A DNA stretch of 23,841 nucleotides from an uncultured Methanobrevibacter sp. (GTDB lineage: Archaea; Methanobacteriota; Methanobacteria; Methanobacteriales; Methanobacteriaceae). The translations under genes and the position numbers were made by a program. Below are positions 8,453 to 16,695 of this stretch, piece after piece. The stretch spans positions 1 to 23,841 of the forward strand of contig NZ_CALGFC010000018.1 of NCBI RefSeq assembly GCF_937881195.1, written 5' to 3'. The notes under the pieces are model-generated. The model did not search any database and had not been told where the DNA came from. It was given only the letters and a program-made list of their open reading frames with translations. Each line of letters opens with the position of its first letter. Position 1 is the stretch's first letter.

Positions 8453-8710
8453 TTTTATTATTAACTATGCTGAATATTTAGTAAAACCGTATAGTTAAAT
8501 AGAATATTCTCTTTATTTTTCATATTTCTAATTTATATTTAGTGATTGTTCGTTTTATTTTATTTTTTGTTTTTAATGGTGAAAATTGTCATTTTTATTA
8601 TGATAATTAGTTTTCTAAGAGCTTTTATTTTTTATTATATCTTTTTATTTAGTTTTTATTTAGGTAAATATCAATTATTATTTTTTTAAATTCAAATTTA
8701 AATAGTAATA

Positions 8711-8719
8711 TTTATATAA
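8711..8719 (+). promoter_or_regulatory. Candidate TATA box of the first adhesin-like gene
   Basis: TTTATATAA lies 72-80 nt before the ATG at 8791, preceded by purine-rich AAATAGTAATA, a possible BRE. Transcription would start near 8740-8745, giving a leader of about 50 nt. A weak ribosome site (AGGA) lies about 10 nt before the ATG. AT-richness makes this tentative. Confidence 0.35.
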
Positions 8720-8790
8720 TAGTCATTTAATATATATTTATTAATTAATCCTAATTTTTTAATAATATAAATTTAGTAGGAATTAATACT

Positions 8791-11700
8791 ATGAATAATA
8801 TTTTTTATAGAATTAATAGAAATAGAATGTTTTCTCTATTGTTCTTATTATTAATATTTTTTTTAGTTTTAAATATAATAGGGACTATTTCTGCTGCTGA
8901 TTATACAGTAAGTGGAAATGATTTTGGTAGCATCCAGAGTACTGTTGATGGTGTTAGTTCGGGGGATGTTATTAATTTGGCTGGTGGGACTTATAATGGT
9001 TCTGGTAGTGAAATTAGTGTTAGTACAAATAATCTAGTTTTTAATGGTCAGGGAGCTATTTTGGATGCTAATGGTAATAGTAGGATTTTCATGATATCTT
9101 CTGATAATGTTACTTTGCAGAATATGATTTTGAGAAATGGTAATTTTGATGGTTATGGTGCTGCTGTTTATGTAGCTGGTGCAAATTTTAAGATTATTAA
9201 TTGTAGTGTATTGAATAATGTTGGTGATGGTGGTGGAGGAATAATGATTACTTCTTCTTCTCCAGGTTCTATAGTTGATAATTGTATGTTCTCATCTAAT
9301 GTGGCTTCTTATGGTGCTAAAAATGGTGGTGCATTGGCTATTCATGCTTCTAATGTTTGTGTTTCTAATTCTGTTTTTATAAATAATATGGCAGATGGGC
9401 ATGGTGGTGCCTTAACAGTGAATACTGTATCTGGCGGCACTTTAAGTAATATTAATATTAGCAATTGTAATTTCACATCTAATACAGCTACAACCATGGC
9501 TGGTGGAATATTTTTAAGTTCTAATATCACTGTTTTTTTAATAACTGGTTGTTTGTTGTCGGATAATACTGCTCCAATGGGCGGTGGAATATATACTACC
9601 TCTCCACTAAGTATCTCTTCATCAACATTTAAAAATAACTCCGCCAATAATGGAGGAGGAATTTATTCAACTAATAGATTAACTTTATCTTCTACTTCTG
9701 GAACTAATAATAAAGCTACTAGTGATAATGGCGGTTTTATTTATGGAACTGGAACAATTAACATAAATGGTGGAACTTTCTCTTCTAATATTGCTAATTC
9801 TAATGGTGGAGCTATATTTACTTCGGGTTCTAATAGTCTTACTGTTGCTGGTGTTACATTTACAAATAATACCGCTACAAATGGAGGAGCAATAAGAACA
9901 AGTGGTTCAAGCACTATAGGAAATTCTAATTTTAACCTTAATAAAGCTACAAATACTGGTGGTGCTGTTTACACTAGTTCTTCATCACGTTTAACTGGAT
10001 CTACTTTTAAGGATAATTCAGCTGTAAATGGAGGAGGTATATATTCCTCAAGTACTTTAATTTTAACATCTACTTCTGGAGATAATAATAACGCTAATAA
10101 TGGTGGTTTTATCTATGGAACTGGAAATATTAACCTAACTGGTGGAAGTTTCAATAATAATATTGCTAAATCTAACGGTGGAGCTGTATATGGAACTGGC
10201 ACTATAAATATTAAAAATAATGCTAAATTTAACTCAAATACAGCTATTAATGGTGGAGCAATATTTAGTACTAATAATTTGAATATTGTATCTTCGAATT
10301 TTACTAACAATAAGGCTACTACTGGTGGTGCTGTTCATGTATCAAAATTAACTGTTGATAATGGCACTTTTTCTTCTAATGTTGCTAGTTCTAATGGCGG
10401 AGCAATATATTCAAAAGGATCTGTAACTATTAAGAATAAATCAGTTTTTAATAGTAATAAAGCTACTAATGGCGGTGCTTTATATTCTCTAGCTTCTTCA
10501 ACCATTGATAATAGTAATTTTTATTCTAATGTTGCTAGTTCTAGTGGTGGTGCAGTATATTCAAAAGGATCTATGGCTATTAAGAACAAATCAATTTTTA
10601 ATAGTAATAGTGGAAGTAATGGTGGAGCTATTTATAGTCTTAATACTTTGTCTATTGCTTCTTCAACTTTGAATAGTAATAGTGCTAAGTCTAATGGTGG
10701 TGCTATTTACAGTAATAAAACATCATCTTTTAGTTATTCAACATTAAAAAATAATAAAGCAAGTACTGGTGGTGCAATATGTTCTTTTGCAGGATCTACT
10801 ATTGATAAAAGCAATTTTTATTCTAATGTTGCTAGTTCTAGTGGTGGTGCAGTATATTCAAAAGGATCTGTGAATATTAAAAATAAATCAATTTTTAATG
10901 GCAATAATGGAAAAGAAGGTGGAGCTATCTATAGTTCTAATACTTTATCTATCTTTTCTTCAAATATTACTAATAATAAAGCTGTTAATGGGGGTGGAAT
11001 ATATTCTTCAGCTACTCTGACTATTGATACTGGTATTTTTTCTAATAATAAAGCTAATTCTAATGGAGGAGGTCTTTATGCAAATGGCAAAACCTCCATT
11101 AAAGGAAATTCTAAATTTACTAGTAATTCTGCTAATAAAGGTGCAGCTATCTTTTCAAATCAAAATAGTGTAGCTATTGCTAAATCAGCTGGATTTAAAA
11201 ATAATCATGCAGGCATAGGTTTATCTTTATCATTAGTAAATAATGTTGTTAAATATGGTAAAACAAAGGTGAATGTTAAAACTACTGGATATGGTAATAA
11301 TATTAAAATTGGAAATGATATTCCAATGTGGTCTAATAACTATAAAAAGGTTAAAGTTAATGGTAAAATACCACAAAAATATACTATTAAAGAAGGTACT
11401 AAATTTAAAGTATCTGTTAATGGTAAATCAGTAAATATTAAGTTTAAATCTAAAACAAAATCTTTTGTTCAGATTGATACTTATCCTAATTATAACTGGA
11501 AAAATTTTACATTTACAGCTACATATAATGGTGGAAAAACAATTAAAAAATCAACCACTACACTTAAAGTTAGTGCTAAAATAGCTAATACGGATGTTTA
11601 TAATGTTGATATGATTAAAGTTTATAAAAAACAATATCCAACTAAGAAAAAGCTTAATGATTTCATATCTAAAAATAGGAAATTATATGATAATTATAAA

Positions 11701-12528
11701 AAATATTATTCTCTTTATAGAAAGGACAAACTAGAAACTAAGATTAATGGTAAAACTTATACAAAGACAATTAAACAAAAAGCTTCTGGTAATGCTTATT
11801 TTTTAGGAGCAGAAAAAGTACCTGCTGATTTAAGAAAATTTTTGTGGGCATACAAAGGCACTGCTGATGTTAATGAATCATCAATAAAACAAAAAACTTT
11901 TGAAATTTTAGCTAGTCTATCTTTAAAAACTAAATATTCTAGCTTTGAAGGAATATTGACACCAGAAAAAAAGCTCAGGGCTATTCAAAACTGGGTTGGG
12001 GATAATTGTGTTTATTTAGAGGAAGTTGAGGGAGGATTAATTTCTCCTGCTGGTGGTGCTGAAGTTCTTCAACGAATAAATAATAAATCTATTAAAAATC
12101 ACACTAATTGTGTGGGATTTTCTAATCTTTTTGTTTCATTGGCTAGAACTGCAGGGATTCCTGTTTCTTACATCCAAATTCCGGGGCATATGATTGTAGC
12201 AGGATATAGTATTAAAAATGGAAAATGGTATGGTGTAATAATTGAACCTCAGAGTAGCTTCGGTAATGTTTATCCTAGTAAGTATGATGATTATCGGAGA
12301 GGCCCTATTTATAGTCGTATTATAAATGGAAATATGGTAATATATTATGCTATTGAGTCTGTATTTGGAGGAGATAGGACTCTAGATGGTATTAATCGTT
12401 ATAATGGATTAGGTATTCCCTTATATGATTATCAAAAGTTATTAACTCAATTTGAGTATTATTATTTTGATTATGTGCCAAATAGTATTTATGCTTATCT
12501 TAAATGTGATATAAAATATGTATATTGA
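8791..12528 (+). CDS. Adhesin-like protein, beta-helix plus transglutaminase-like domain
   Basis: Secreted surface protein of 1245 residues. A signal peptide (basic RINRNR, hydrophobic 14-34, likely cut after TISA) leads into a right-handed parallel beta-helix. About 25 copies of a GGAIY/GGGIYS motif alternating with FxxNxA stretches (about 145-790) resemble the Chlamydia polymorphic-membrane-protein repeat. A basic beta-rich linker follows (about 800-935). The C-terminal domain (about 1050-1190) is transglutaminase/cysteine-protease-like: AIQNWVGDN, Cys1107 in NCVGFSNLFVSLARTAGIP, His1133 in GHMIV, and Glu1152 in IIEPQ where Asp is usual. No C-terminal membrane helix is visible. The next gene starts 18 nt downstream, so the two are probably one transcript. 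Roles in adhesion or pseudomurein peptide cleavage or crosslinking are inferred from related methanogen ALPs. Confidence 0.9.
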   Translation: MNNIFYRINRNRMFSLLFLLLIFFLVLNIIGTISAADYTVSGNDFGSIQSTVDGVSSGDVINLAGGTYNGSGSEISVSTNNLVFNGQGAILDANGNSRIFMISSDNVTLQNMILRNGNFDGYGAAVYVAGANFKIINCSVLNNVGDGGGGIMITSSSPGSIVDNCMFSSNVASYGAKNGGALAIHASNVCVSNSVFINNMADGHGGALTVNTVSGGTLSNINISNCNFTSNTATTMAGGIFLSSNITVFLITGCLLSDNTAPMGGGIYTTSPLSISSSTFKNNSANNGGGIYSTNRLTLSSTSGTNNKATSDNGGFIYGTGTININGGTFSSNIANSNGGAIFTSGSNSLTVAGVTFTNNTATNGGAIRTSGSSTIGNSNFNLNKATNTGGAVYTSSSSRLTGSTFKDNSAVNGGGIYSSSTLILTSTSGDNNNANNGGFIYGTGNINLTGGSFNNNIAKSNGGAVYGTGTINIKNNAKFNSNTAINGGAIFSTNNLNIVSSNFTNNKATTGGAVHVSKLTVDNGTFSSNVASSNGGAIYSKGSVTIKNKSVFNSNKATNGGALYSLASSTIDNSNFYSNVASSSGGAVYSKGSMAIKNKSIFNSNSGSNGGAIYSLNTLSIASSTLNSNSAKSNGGAIYSNKTSSFSYSTLKNNKASTGGAICSFAGSTIDKSNFYSNVASSSGGAVYSKGSVNIKNKSIFNGNNGKEGGAIYSSNTLSIFSSNITNNKAVNGGGIYSSATLTIDTGIFSNNKANSNGGGLYANGKTSIKGNSKFTSNSANKGAAIFSNQNSVAIAKSAGFKNNHAGIGLSLSLVNNVVKYGKTKVNVKTTGYGNNIKIGNDIPMWSNNYKKVKVNGKIPQKYTIKEGTKFKVSVNGKSVNIKFKSKTKSFVQIDTYPNYNWKNFTFTATYNGGKTIKKSTTTLKVSAKIANTDVYNVDMIKVYKKQYPTKKKLNDFISKNRKLYDNYKKYYSLYRKDKLETKINGKTYTKTIKQKASGNAYFLGAEKVPADLRKFLWAYKGTADVNESSIKQKTFEILASLSLKTKYSSFEGILTPEKKLRAIQNWVGDNCVYLEEVEGGLISPAGGAEVLQRINNKSIKNHTNCVGFSNLFVSLARTAGIPVSYIQIPGHMIVAGYSIKNGKWYGVIIEPQSSFGNVYPSKYDDYRRGPIYSRIINGNMVIYYAIESVFGGDRTLDGINRYNGLGIPLYDYQKLLTQFEYYYFDYVPNSIYAYLKCDIKYVY
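10516..10869 (+). repeat. In-frame internal duplication (57-bp identical tracts 297 bp apart)
   Basis: A 57-bp tract at 10516-10572 recurs without a change at 10813-10869, encoding NFYSNVASSSGGAVYSKGS in both. A more diverged copy is at about 10372-10424. The offset is exactly 99 codons, so helix coils are gained or lost without frameshift. Identity in the third codon positions points to recent duplication or gene conversion. Confidence 0.85.
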
Positions 12529-12546
12529 TATTTTTGAGGGATTTTT

Positions 12547-13917
12547 ATGAAAATGTTTAGAAAAGTTGTTTTTTTGTTATTTATTTTAATAATGATTTGT
12601 ACCACCGTTAATATGATATTTGCATCATCCATAACAATAAATAATACAAATAACACTTTAAAAGGTGTTGTGAATAATTATGATACTATTTATTTAGGTG
12701 ATGGTGTTTATAATGGTTCTATGAATAAAGGGATTAATGTTACAAAGAATACTACTATTATTGGATTAAATAAGAATTTGACTATTATTGATGTTGGGTA
12801 TGGGGAATTGTTTACAATAAGTAATGGTTCTTTGACTTTGATAAATTTAACTATCAGAAATGGTGATGCAAATTATTTAATTAAAAACTTTGGTTTATTA
12901 AATGTTAGTAATACCAATTTTGAAAATCACAATTGTCTTTCCACAATTTTAACTACTGGTGAATTAATCATTACTGATTCAAGTTTTAAAAATGGTTTTA
13001 TCGCTGTTGAAAGTATGTATGGTGGTTATAATGTTACTATTAAGAATACTGAATTTCTTAATAATTGGATAGGTGGGGTCTATGGTTTGATTCATGTTTC
13101 GGGTGCTTCTAAGACTATTACTTTTGATAATTTGACTTTTGTTAATAATACTGCTTATGATAGTTTGATTAGTGTTATGGCGGATGCTATTTCTTTGAAG
13201 TTGTCTAATTCTAGTTTTGTTAATAATACTATTGGTAGTTTGGATTTAATTTATCTTGATGGTCCTTTTGGTTCTCCTACTATTCCTCATAATAAAGAAC
13301 TTATAAATATTGTTGAGATAGGTACTATGGCTAATATTAATCCTGATATTTATCTCGATATTCATTTGAAGAAGAATAATCTTATAGTTTTTAAAGCTAA
13401 ACTGGATAAATTTGGGGATGTTCTTTCGAATAAGAGATTGTATTTTTATGTTAATGGTAAGTTTGTTGGTTCTGTTTTGACTGATAAGAATGGTGTAGCT
13501 AATTTTAGTATTAAAAGGTCTAATTTGAATTTTACTATTCAAGTTGTTTTCAATAAACATACTGATAAAAATAGTACTAGGACAATTAATTATAATGGGA
13601 CTTCATTTAAAGGTTCTGCTTCTAAACTTGTTGTTGGGAAACCTAATATTGTTTTTAAGTTGAATAGTACTAAAAAGAAAGGTAAGCTTATTTATAAAAA
13701 GTATAAAATTTGGAATAAAGGTGATTCTTTTGGATCAAAGAATTTTAATAGGAAAACTTCTTCTAAGTATAAATTGGTTAAATATGCCTATAAGAAAGTG
13801 ATTTTTAAGTATAATAAGTCTAAAAAATCTTTTTCTGTAAAAGTCAATGATTTATTGCCTTATAATTTCAATAAAAAGAATATGGGAATTTTAACATTAG
13901 TATATAAGAGAAAATAA
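12547..13917 (+). CDS. Adhesin-like protein, short beta-helix plus Ig-like domain
   Basis: Secreted 456-residue protein. A signal peptide (cleavage likely after MIFA, near residue 26) is followed by a parallel beta-helix region of PbH1/NosD type (about 30-245) with the usual opening (INNTNNTLKGVVNNYDTIYLGDGVYNG... pattern). An Ig-like beta-sandwich follows at about 255-350 (LSNKRLYFYVNGKFVGSVLTDKNGVANF). The C-terminal ~100 residues are Lys/Tyr-rich and very basic and could bind the wall; that is inference. No C-terminal membrane anchor and no enzyme motif are seen. GAGGGAT 4 nt before the ATG is a good ribosome site. The 18-nt gap to the transglutaminase-like ALP suggests co-expression, perhaps as surface partners. 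T-tracts follow the stop. Confidence 0.87.
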   Translation: MKMFRKVVFLLFILIMICTTVNMIFASSITINNTNNTLKGVVNNYDTIYLGDGVYNGSMNKGINVTKNTTIIGLNKNLTIIDVGYGELFTISNGSLTLINLTIRNGDANYLIKNFGLLNVSNTNFENHNCLSTILTTGELIITDSSFKNGFIAVESMYGGYNVTIKNTEFLNNWIGGVYGLIHVSGASKTITFDNLTFVNNTAYDSLISVMADAISLKLSNSSFVNNTIGSLDLIYLDGPFGSPTIPHNKELINIVEIGTMANINPDIYLDIHLKKNNLIVFKAKLDKFGDVLSNKRLYFYVNGKFVGSVLTDKNGVANFSIKRSNLNFTIQVVFNKHTDKNSTRTINYNGTSFKGSASKLVVGKPNIVFKLNSTKKKGKLIYKKYKIWNKGDSFGSKNFNRKTSSKYKLVKYAYKKVIFKYNKSKKSFSVKVNDLLPYNFNKKNMGILTLVYKRK

Positions 13918-13934
13918 ATATTTGGCTTTGGTTT

Positions 13935-13989
13935 AGTTTTTTTATTTATTATTCTTTTTTATCTTTTTTATTTTTCTCTTATACTTTTT
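13935..13989 (+). terminator. T-tract terminator after second adhesin gene
   Basis: A run of T-rich tracts (T7, then several T4-T6 separated by one or two bases) begins about 18 nt after the stop at 13917. It suggests that transcription of the first two adhesin genes ends before the third gene at 14043, although only 125 bp separate the genes. Confidence 0.5.
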
Positions 13990-14042
13990 ATTATTATGGG
14001 ATGTTAATGGTGTAGTTAATTATAAATAATGGTGTTTATGGT

Positions 14043-16313
14043 GTGATAAAATTGAAATTTAATTTTAAGTATGGGTTGTGTGTTGTATTTATGTTTGTAG
14101 CTATTTCTTTTTCGCTGTCGGGTGTTAGTGCGGGTTCTTTGTTTGTAAATGAGTCTTGGACAAATGATGATATTCAGAATGCTCTTGATGGTGATAGTAG
14201 TATTGATGTTTTGCATTTTCAGAAATCTGATCTTGGTATTTATAATGGTATTAGTTTGTTGATTAATCGTGGGATGAGTATTGTTTCTGATAATGGTGTG
14301 TTTATTTCTGGATTTAATGAAGATACTTATGATCAGTTTGGTAATGCTTTTAATATTGTTGCTGATAATGTTTTGATTAAAGGTTTTAGTTTTGAAGGGT
14401 ATTGGTCAAATATTGTTAATATGGGGAATGTTAAAAATATCACGATTATTGATAATATTGTAAAAGGTATTCTTATTGAAGCTTCTGGTGTTAATGATAT
14501 TACTATTGGTAATAATACTCTTTCTGATATTGAATATAGTTCTTGTATTTCATTAACTGATTCTAATAATATTAATATTATTAATAATTATATCTTTGGT
14601 AGTTGGAGTGAGCCTAGTATCTTATTAGCTGGTTCTAATAATATTAATATTGGTAATAATAATCTTTTTGATGGTGGTGTTTTATTAACTGATTCTAATA
14701 ATGTTAGCATTTATAATAATAATGTTTCTGGTAGTTGGAGTGAGCCTAGTATTTCATTAACTGGTTCTCATAATGTTAATATTAGTAATAATAATGTTAC
14801 TAGTGGTGGTGTTTCATTATCAGATTCTAATGATATTAGTATTAGTAATAATTTTATTTATGATAGTGAAATTTCTATTGGTGTTGGAAATTCTAATAAT
14901 GTAAGTGTATATGGGAATAATATTGTTAGTGTTGATAATGGGATTTCTGTTGGTGATTCAGACAATGTAAAAATTTATAAAAATAATGTTTCTGGTCCTA
15001 CTAGTATGGGTAGTGGAATTGGTGTTGGAAATTCTAAAAATGTGGATATAAGTGAAAACAAGGTTGATAATGTTATAAATGAAGGGATTAGTGTTTCTGA
15101 GTCTGATAAAGTTAATATTCGAAATAATAAAGTAAGTAAATCTAGTACTGGAATTTCTGCTTCTGGAACTAATTTGAAAGTTATAGATAATAAACTAAAT
15201 GATAATGACAATGGTATTAGTATTAATAGTGAAGGTAATGGAACTGTTAGTAAAAATACGATTCAAAATTCTTATTCTAGTGGGATATATGTTGAGGGAA
15301 TATATGTTAATGTAGCAGATAATGTAATATCAAAATCTAGAGATAATGGGATTTATCTATCTGGATCTTCTGATATAAATATATATAATAATAAGATTAC
15401 TAATTCTGATTCAGGTATTTATATTGATTCTTCTGATTTTTTGAAAATTTATAATAACACTATAAAAAATACTAATTATGGAATATCTTCTGATGGAGAT
15501 GATATAAATATTTATAAAAACTATATTTCACTTCATAAAACAGGAATCATTTTTTCAGGAACTAGGATTAATATAAATAATAATATAATATCTAATTCAC
15601 GCAAAAATGGTATTCATATTGATGGATATAGTGATGAATGTATTATAAAATTTAATATTATTACTAATGTTAAAAAAATAGCTATTTTAGCTGTTGGTTC
15701 TAATAATTTAAAAGTTTCTAAAAATACTTTGAAGAATAATCTAAAAGCTATACATCTTAGTGGAGATTCTAATACTATTAGCTCAAATAAAATCTCTGGT
15801 TCATCTTCTCCAAAACCTATTGTGATTAAAGGCTCAAGAAATCTTATTAAAAGTAATTCTATAAATTTTAAATCTTCTTATGGAGTTTCAATTTATGGAA
15901 AAAAGAATAAATTATATTCTAACAAAATTTCTGGTGTAAATACTGGGTTTTATGTTAAAGGGGATTCTAATCATTTAAAAACTAATAAAATATCTTCCAA
16001 AAATCAGGGAATATTTATTAATGGTCGTTACAGCTATGTTTTTAAAAATAATGTAAATAAAAATAGGAAAAATGGTATTCATATTTTTGGTAGTTTTAAT
16101 AAGGTAATTAAAAACACTGCAAACAATAATAAAGGACATGGTATAAAGTTAACTGGTCATGTAAATAAAATTAAAGGTAATATTGCGAAAAATCGTGGAA
16201 TCAAGGTTAATGGAGATAAAAATATTGTAACTAATAATAAAGTAGGTAAGAGTAAATCTCATAGGTTATGTATCTATGGATATAAAAACAAAGTAAAAGG
16301 AAATAGTAATTAA
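14043..16313 (+). CDS. Adhesin-like protein, NosD/PbH1-type beta-helix
   Basis: Secreted 756-residue protein made almost entirely of parallel beta-helix coils after a signal peptide (hydrophobic 9-27, likely cut after GVSA). The repeat differs from the first ALP: SNNINISNNN-like coils of about 22 residues (x-N-x-I-x-I-x-x-N-x-I), as in NosD and pectate-lyase-like folds, with no GGAIY motif. The second half becomes Lys-rich. No anchor, Ig or enzyme domain is visible, so attachment could be non-covalent. A 132-bp tandem duplication lies at 14598-14861. The start is uncertain: GTG at 14043 has GGTG 8 nt upstream; TTG at 14052 has GGTGTGAT just before it. The coding strand is strikingly poor in C relative to G. 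Confidence 0.85.
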   Translation: MIKLKFNFKYGLCVVFMFVAISFSLSGVSAGSLFVNESWTNDDIQNALDGDSSIDVLHFQKSDLGIYNGISLLINRGMSIVSDNGVFISGFNEDTYDQFGNAFNIVADNVLIKGFSFEGYWSNIVNMGNVKNITIIDNIVKGILIEASGVNDITIGNNTLSDIEYSSCISLTDSNNINIINNYIFGSWSEPSILLAGSNNINIGNNNLFDGGVLLTDSNNVSIYNNNVSGSWSEPSISLTGSHNVNISNNNVTSGGVSLSDSNDISISNNFIYDSEISIGVGNSNNVSVYGNNIVSVDNGISVGDSDNVKIYKNNVSGPTSMGSGIGVGNSKNVDISENKVDNVINEGISVSESDKVNIRNNKVSKSSTGISASGTNLKVIDNKLNDNDNGISINSEGNGTVSKNTIQNSYSSGIYVEGIYVNVADNVISKSRDNGIYLSGSSDINIYNNKITNSDSGIYIDSSDFLKIYNNTIKNTNYGISSDGDDINIYKNYISLHKTGIIFSGTRININNNIISNSRKNGIHIDGYSDECIIKFNIITNVKKIAILAVGSNNLKVSKNTLKNNLKAIHLSGDSNTISSNKISGSSSPKPIVIKGSRNLIKSNSINFKSSYGVSIYGKKNKLYSNKISGVNTGFYVKGDSNHLKTNKISSKNQGIFINGRYSYVFKNNVNKNRKNGIHIFGSFNKVIKNTANNNKGHGIKLTGHVNKIKGNIAKNRGIKVNGDKNIVTNNKVGKSKSHRLCIYGYKNKVKGNSN
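14598..14861 (+). repeat. 132-bp tandem duplication within third adhesin gene
   Basis: Two adjacent 44-codon units (14598-14729 and 14730-14861), each opening with GGTAGTTGGAGTGAGCCTAG and encoding GSWSEPSI then two beta-helix coils. A few substitutions separate them. Being a multiple of three, the duplication lengthens the helix in frame. Confidence 0.8.
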
Positions 16314-16319
16314 AACATT

Positions 16320-16449
16320 AATCCCTCAATAAATTTATTTGGTTAAATTTATCTTTAATTTTTTTTCTTAACATTAGGGATTGATTTATAATTTCATTGT
16401 TTTTTTATTTTTCTATTTTTTCCTATTTTTTTATTTTTTCTTAATTTTT
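16320..16449 (+). terminator. Terminator region after third adhesin gene
   Basis: Inverted repeat AATCCCT (16320-16326) with AGGGATT (16376-16382) has a large loop that contains a T8 run. It is followed by four T-tracts of 5-7 bases at about 16400-16449. The T-tracts alone fit archaeal intrinsic termination; the inverted repeat may be incidental. Confidence 0.6.
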
Positions 16450-16465
16450 AGCTTTACAAAAATTC

Positions 16466-16490
16466 AAATATGATTTCTACAGAGCTGAAA
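16466..16490 (+). repeat. Direct-repeat element B (right of the three-ALP block)
   Basis: AAATATGATTTCTACA, then G-AGC-T-G and an A-run, matching 8427-8452 on the same strand. It lies between the third ALP terminator and the COG2433 gene, so the pair encloses exactly the three plus-strand ALP genes. Confidence 0.6.
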
Positions 16491-16695
16491 TTATAACAAA
16501 ATTATAATAAAATTTATAATAATATTAATTACAATATATTATTAATTATTTAAATACATATTATATATTATAAAATTTATTATTTACAAATATATTTTTT
16601 AAAAATATAATTTGAAGTATAAATATAATTTTTTATAAAATTTTATTATATAATAAATCCATTTTAAAACATAATTTTAACACTAATAATGAAAC

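Larger units (their letters stand above)
8204..8790. other. 587-bp non-coding region with inverted repeats before the adhesin block
   Basis: No gene is supported. Structure seen: a small hairpin at 8283-8305 (TTATAC/GTATAA); two overlapping, mutually exclusive inverted repeats, ATCTCAAA 8337-8344 with TTTGAGAT 8408-8415 and TACATAAT 8361-8368 with ATTATGTA 8414-8421; element A of the direct-repeat pair (8427-8452); and a 10-bp stem with one G-U pair (8461-8470 with 8489-8498). A TATA-like TTTATATAA is at 8711-8719. The inverted repeats and element A crowd into 160 bp, which could be a small RNA or a recombination site; neither is shown. Confidence 0.5.
16314..16695. other. Intergenic region with terminator and repeat element B
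   Basis: The 382 bases hold the third adhesin gene's terminator (left part), direct-repeat element B (16466-16490) and then about 200 bp of plain AT-rich sequence before the COG2433 gene. No clear ribosome site precedes that gene's ATG, so a leaderless or very short-leader transcript is possible. Confidence 0.5.

Noticed and set aside
9342..10310. Minus-strand open frames (9342-9647 and 10113-10310) opposite the first ALP
   Set aside because: They arise from the repetitive coding strand and lack start signals. They mirror the repeat codons only.
11580..11900. Pseudomurein-binding repeats in the first ALP linker
   Set aside because: The region is Lys/Tyr-rich and helical in places, but I could not match the known repeat pattern.
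16466..16490. C/D box guide RNA
   Set aside because: A box-C-like ATGATTT and a CTGA occur, but the second box pair is not in place and the other copy of the element lacks the CTGA.
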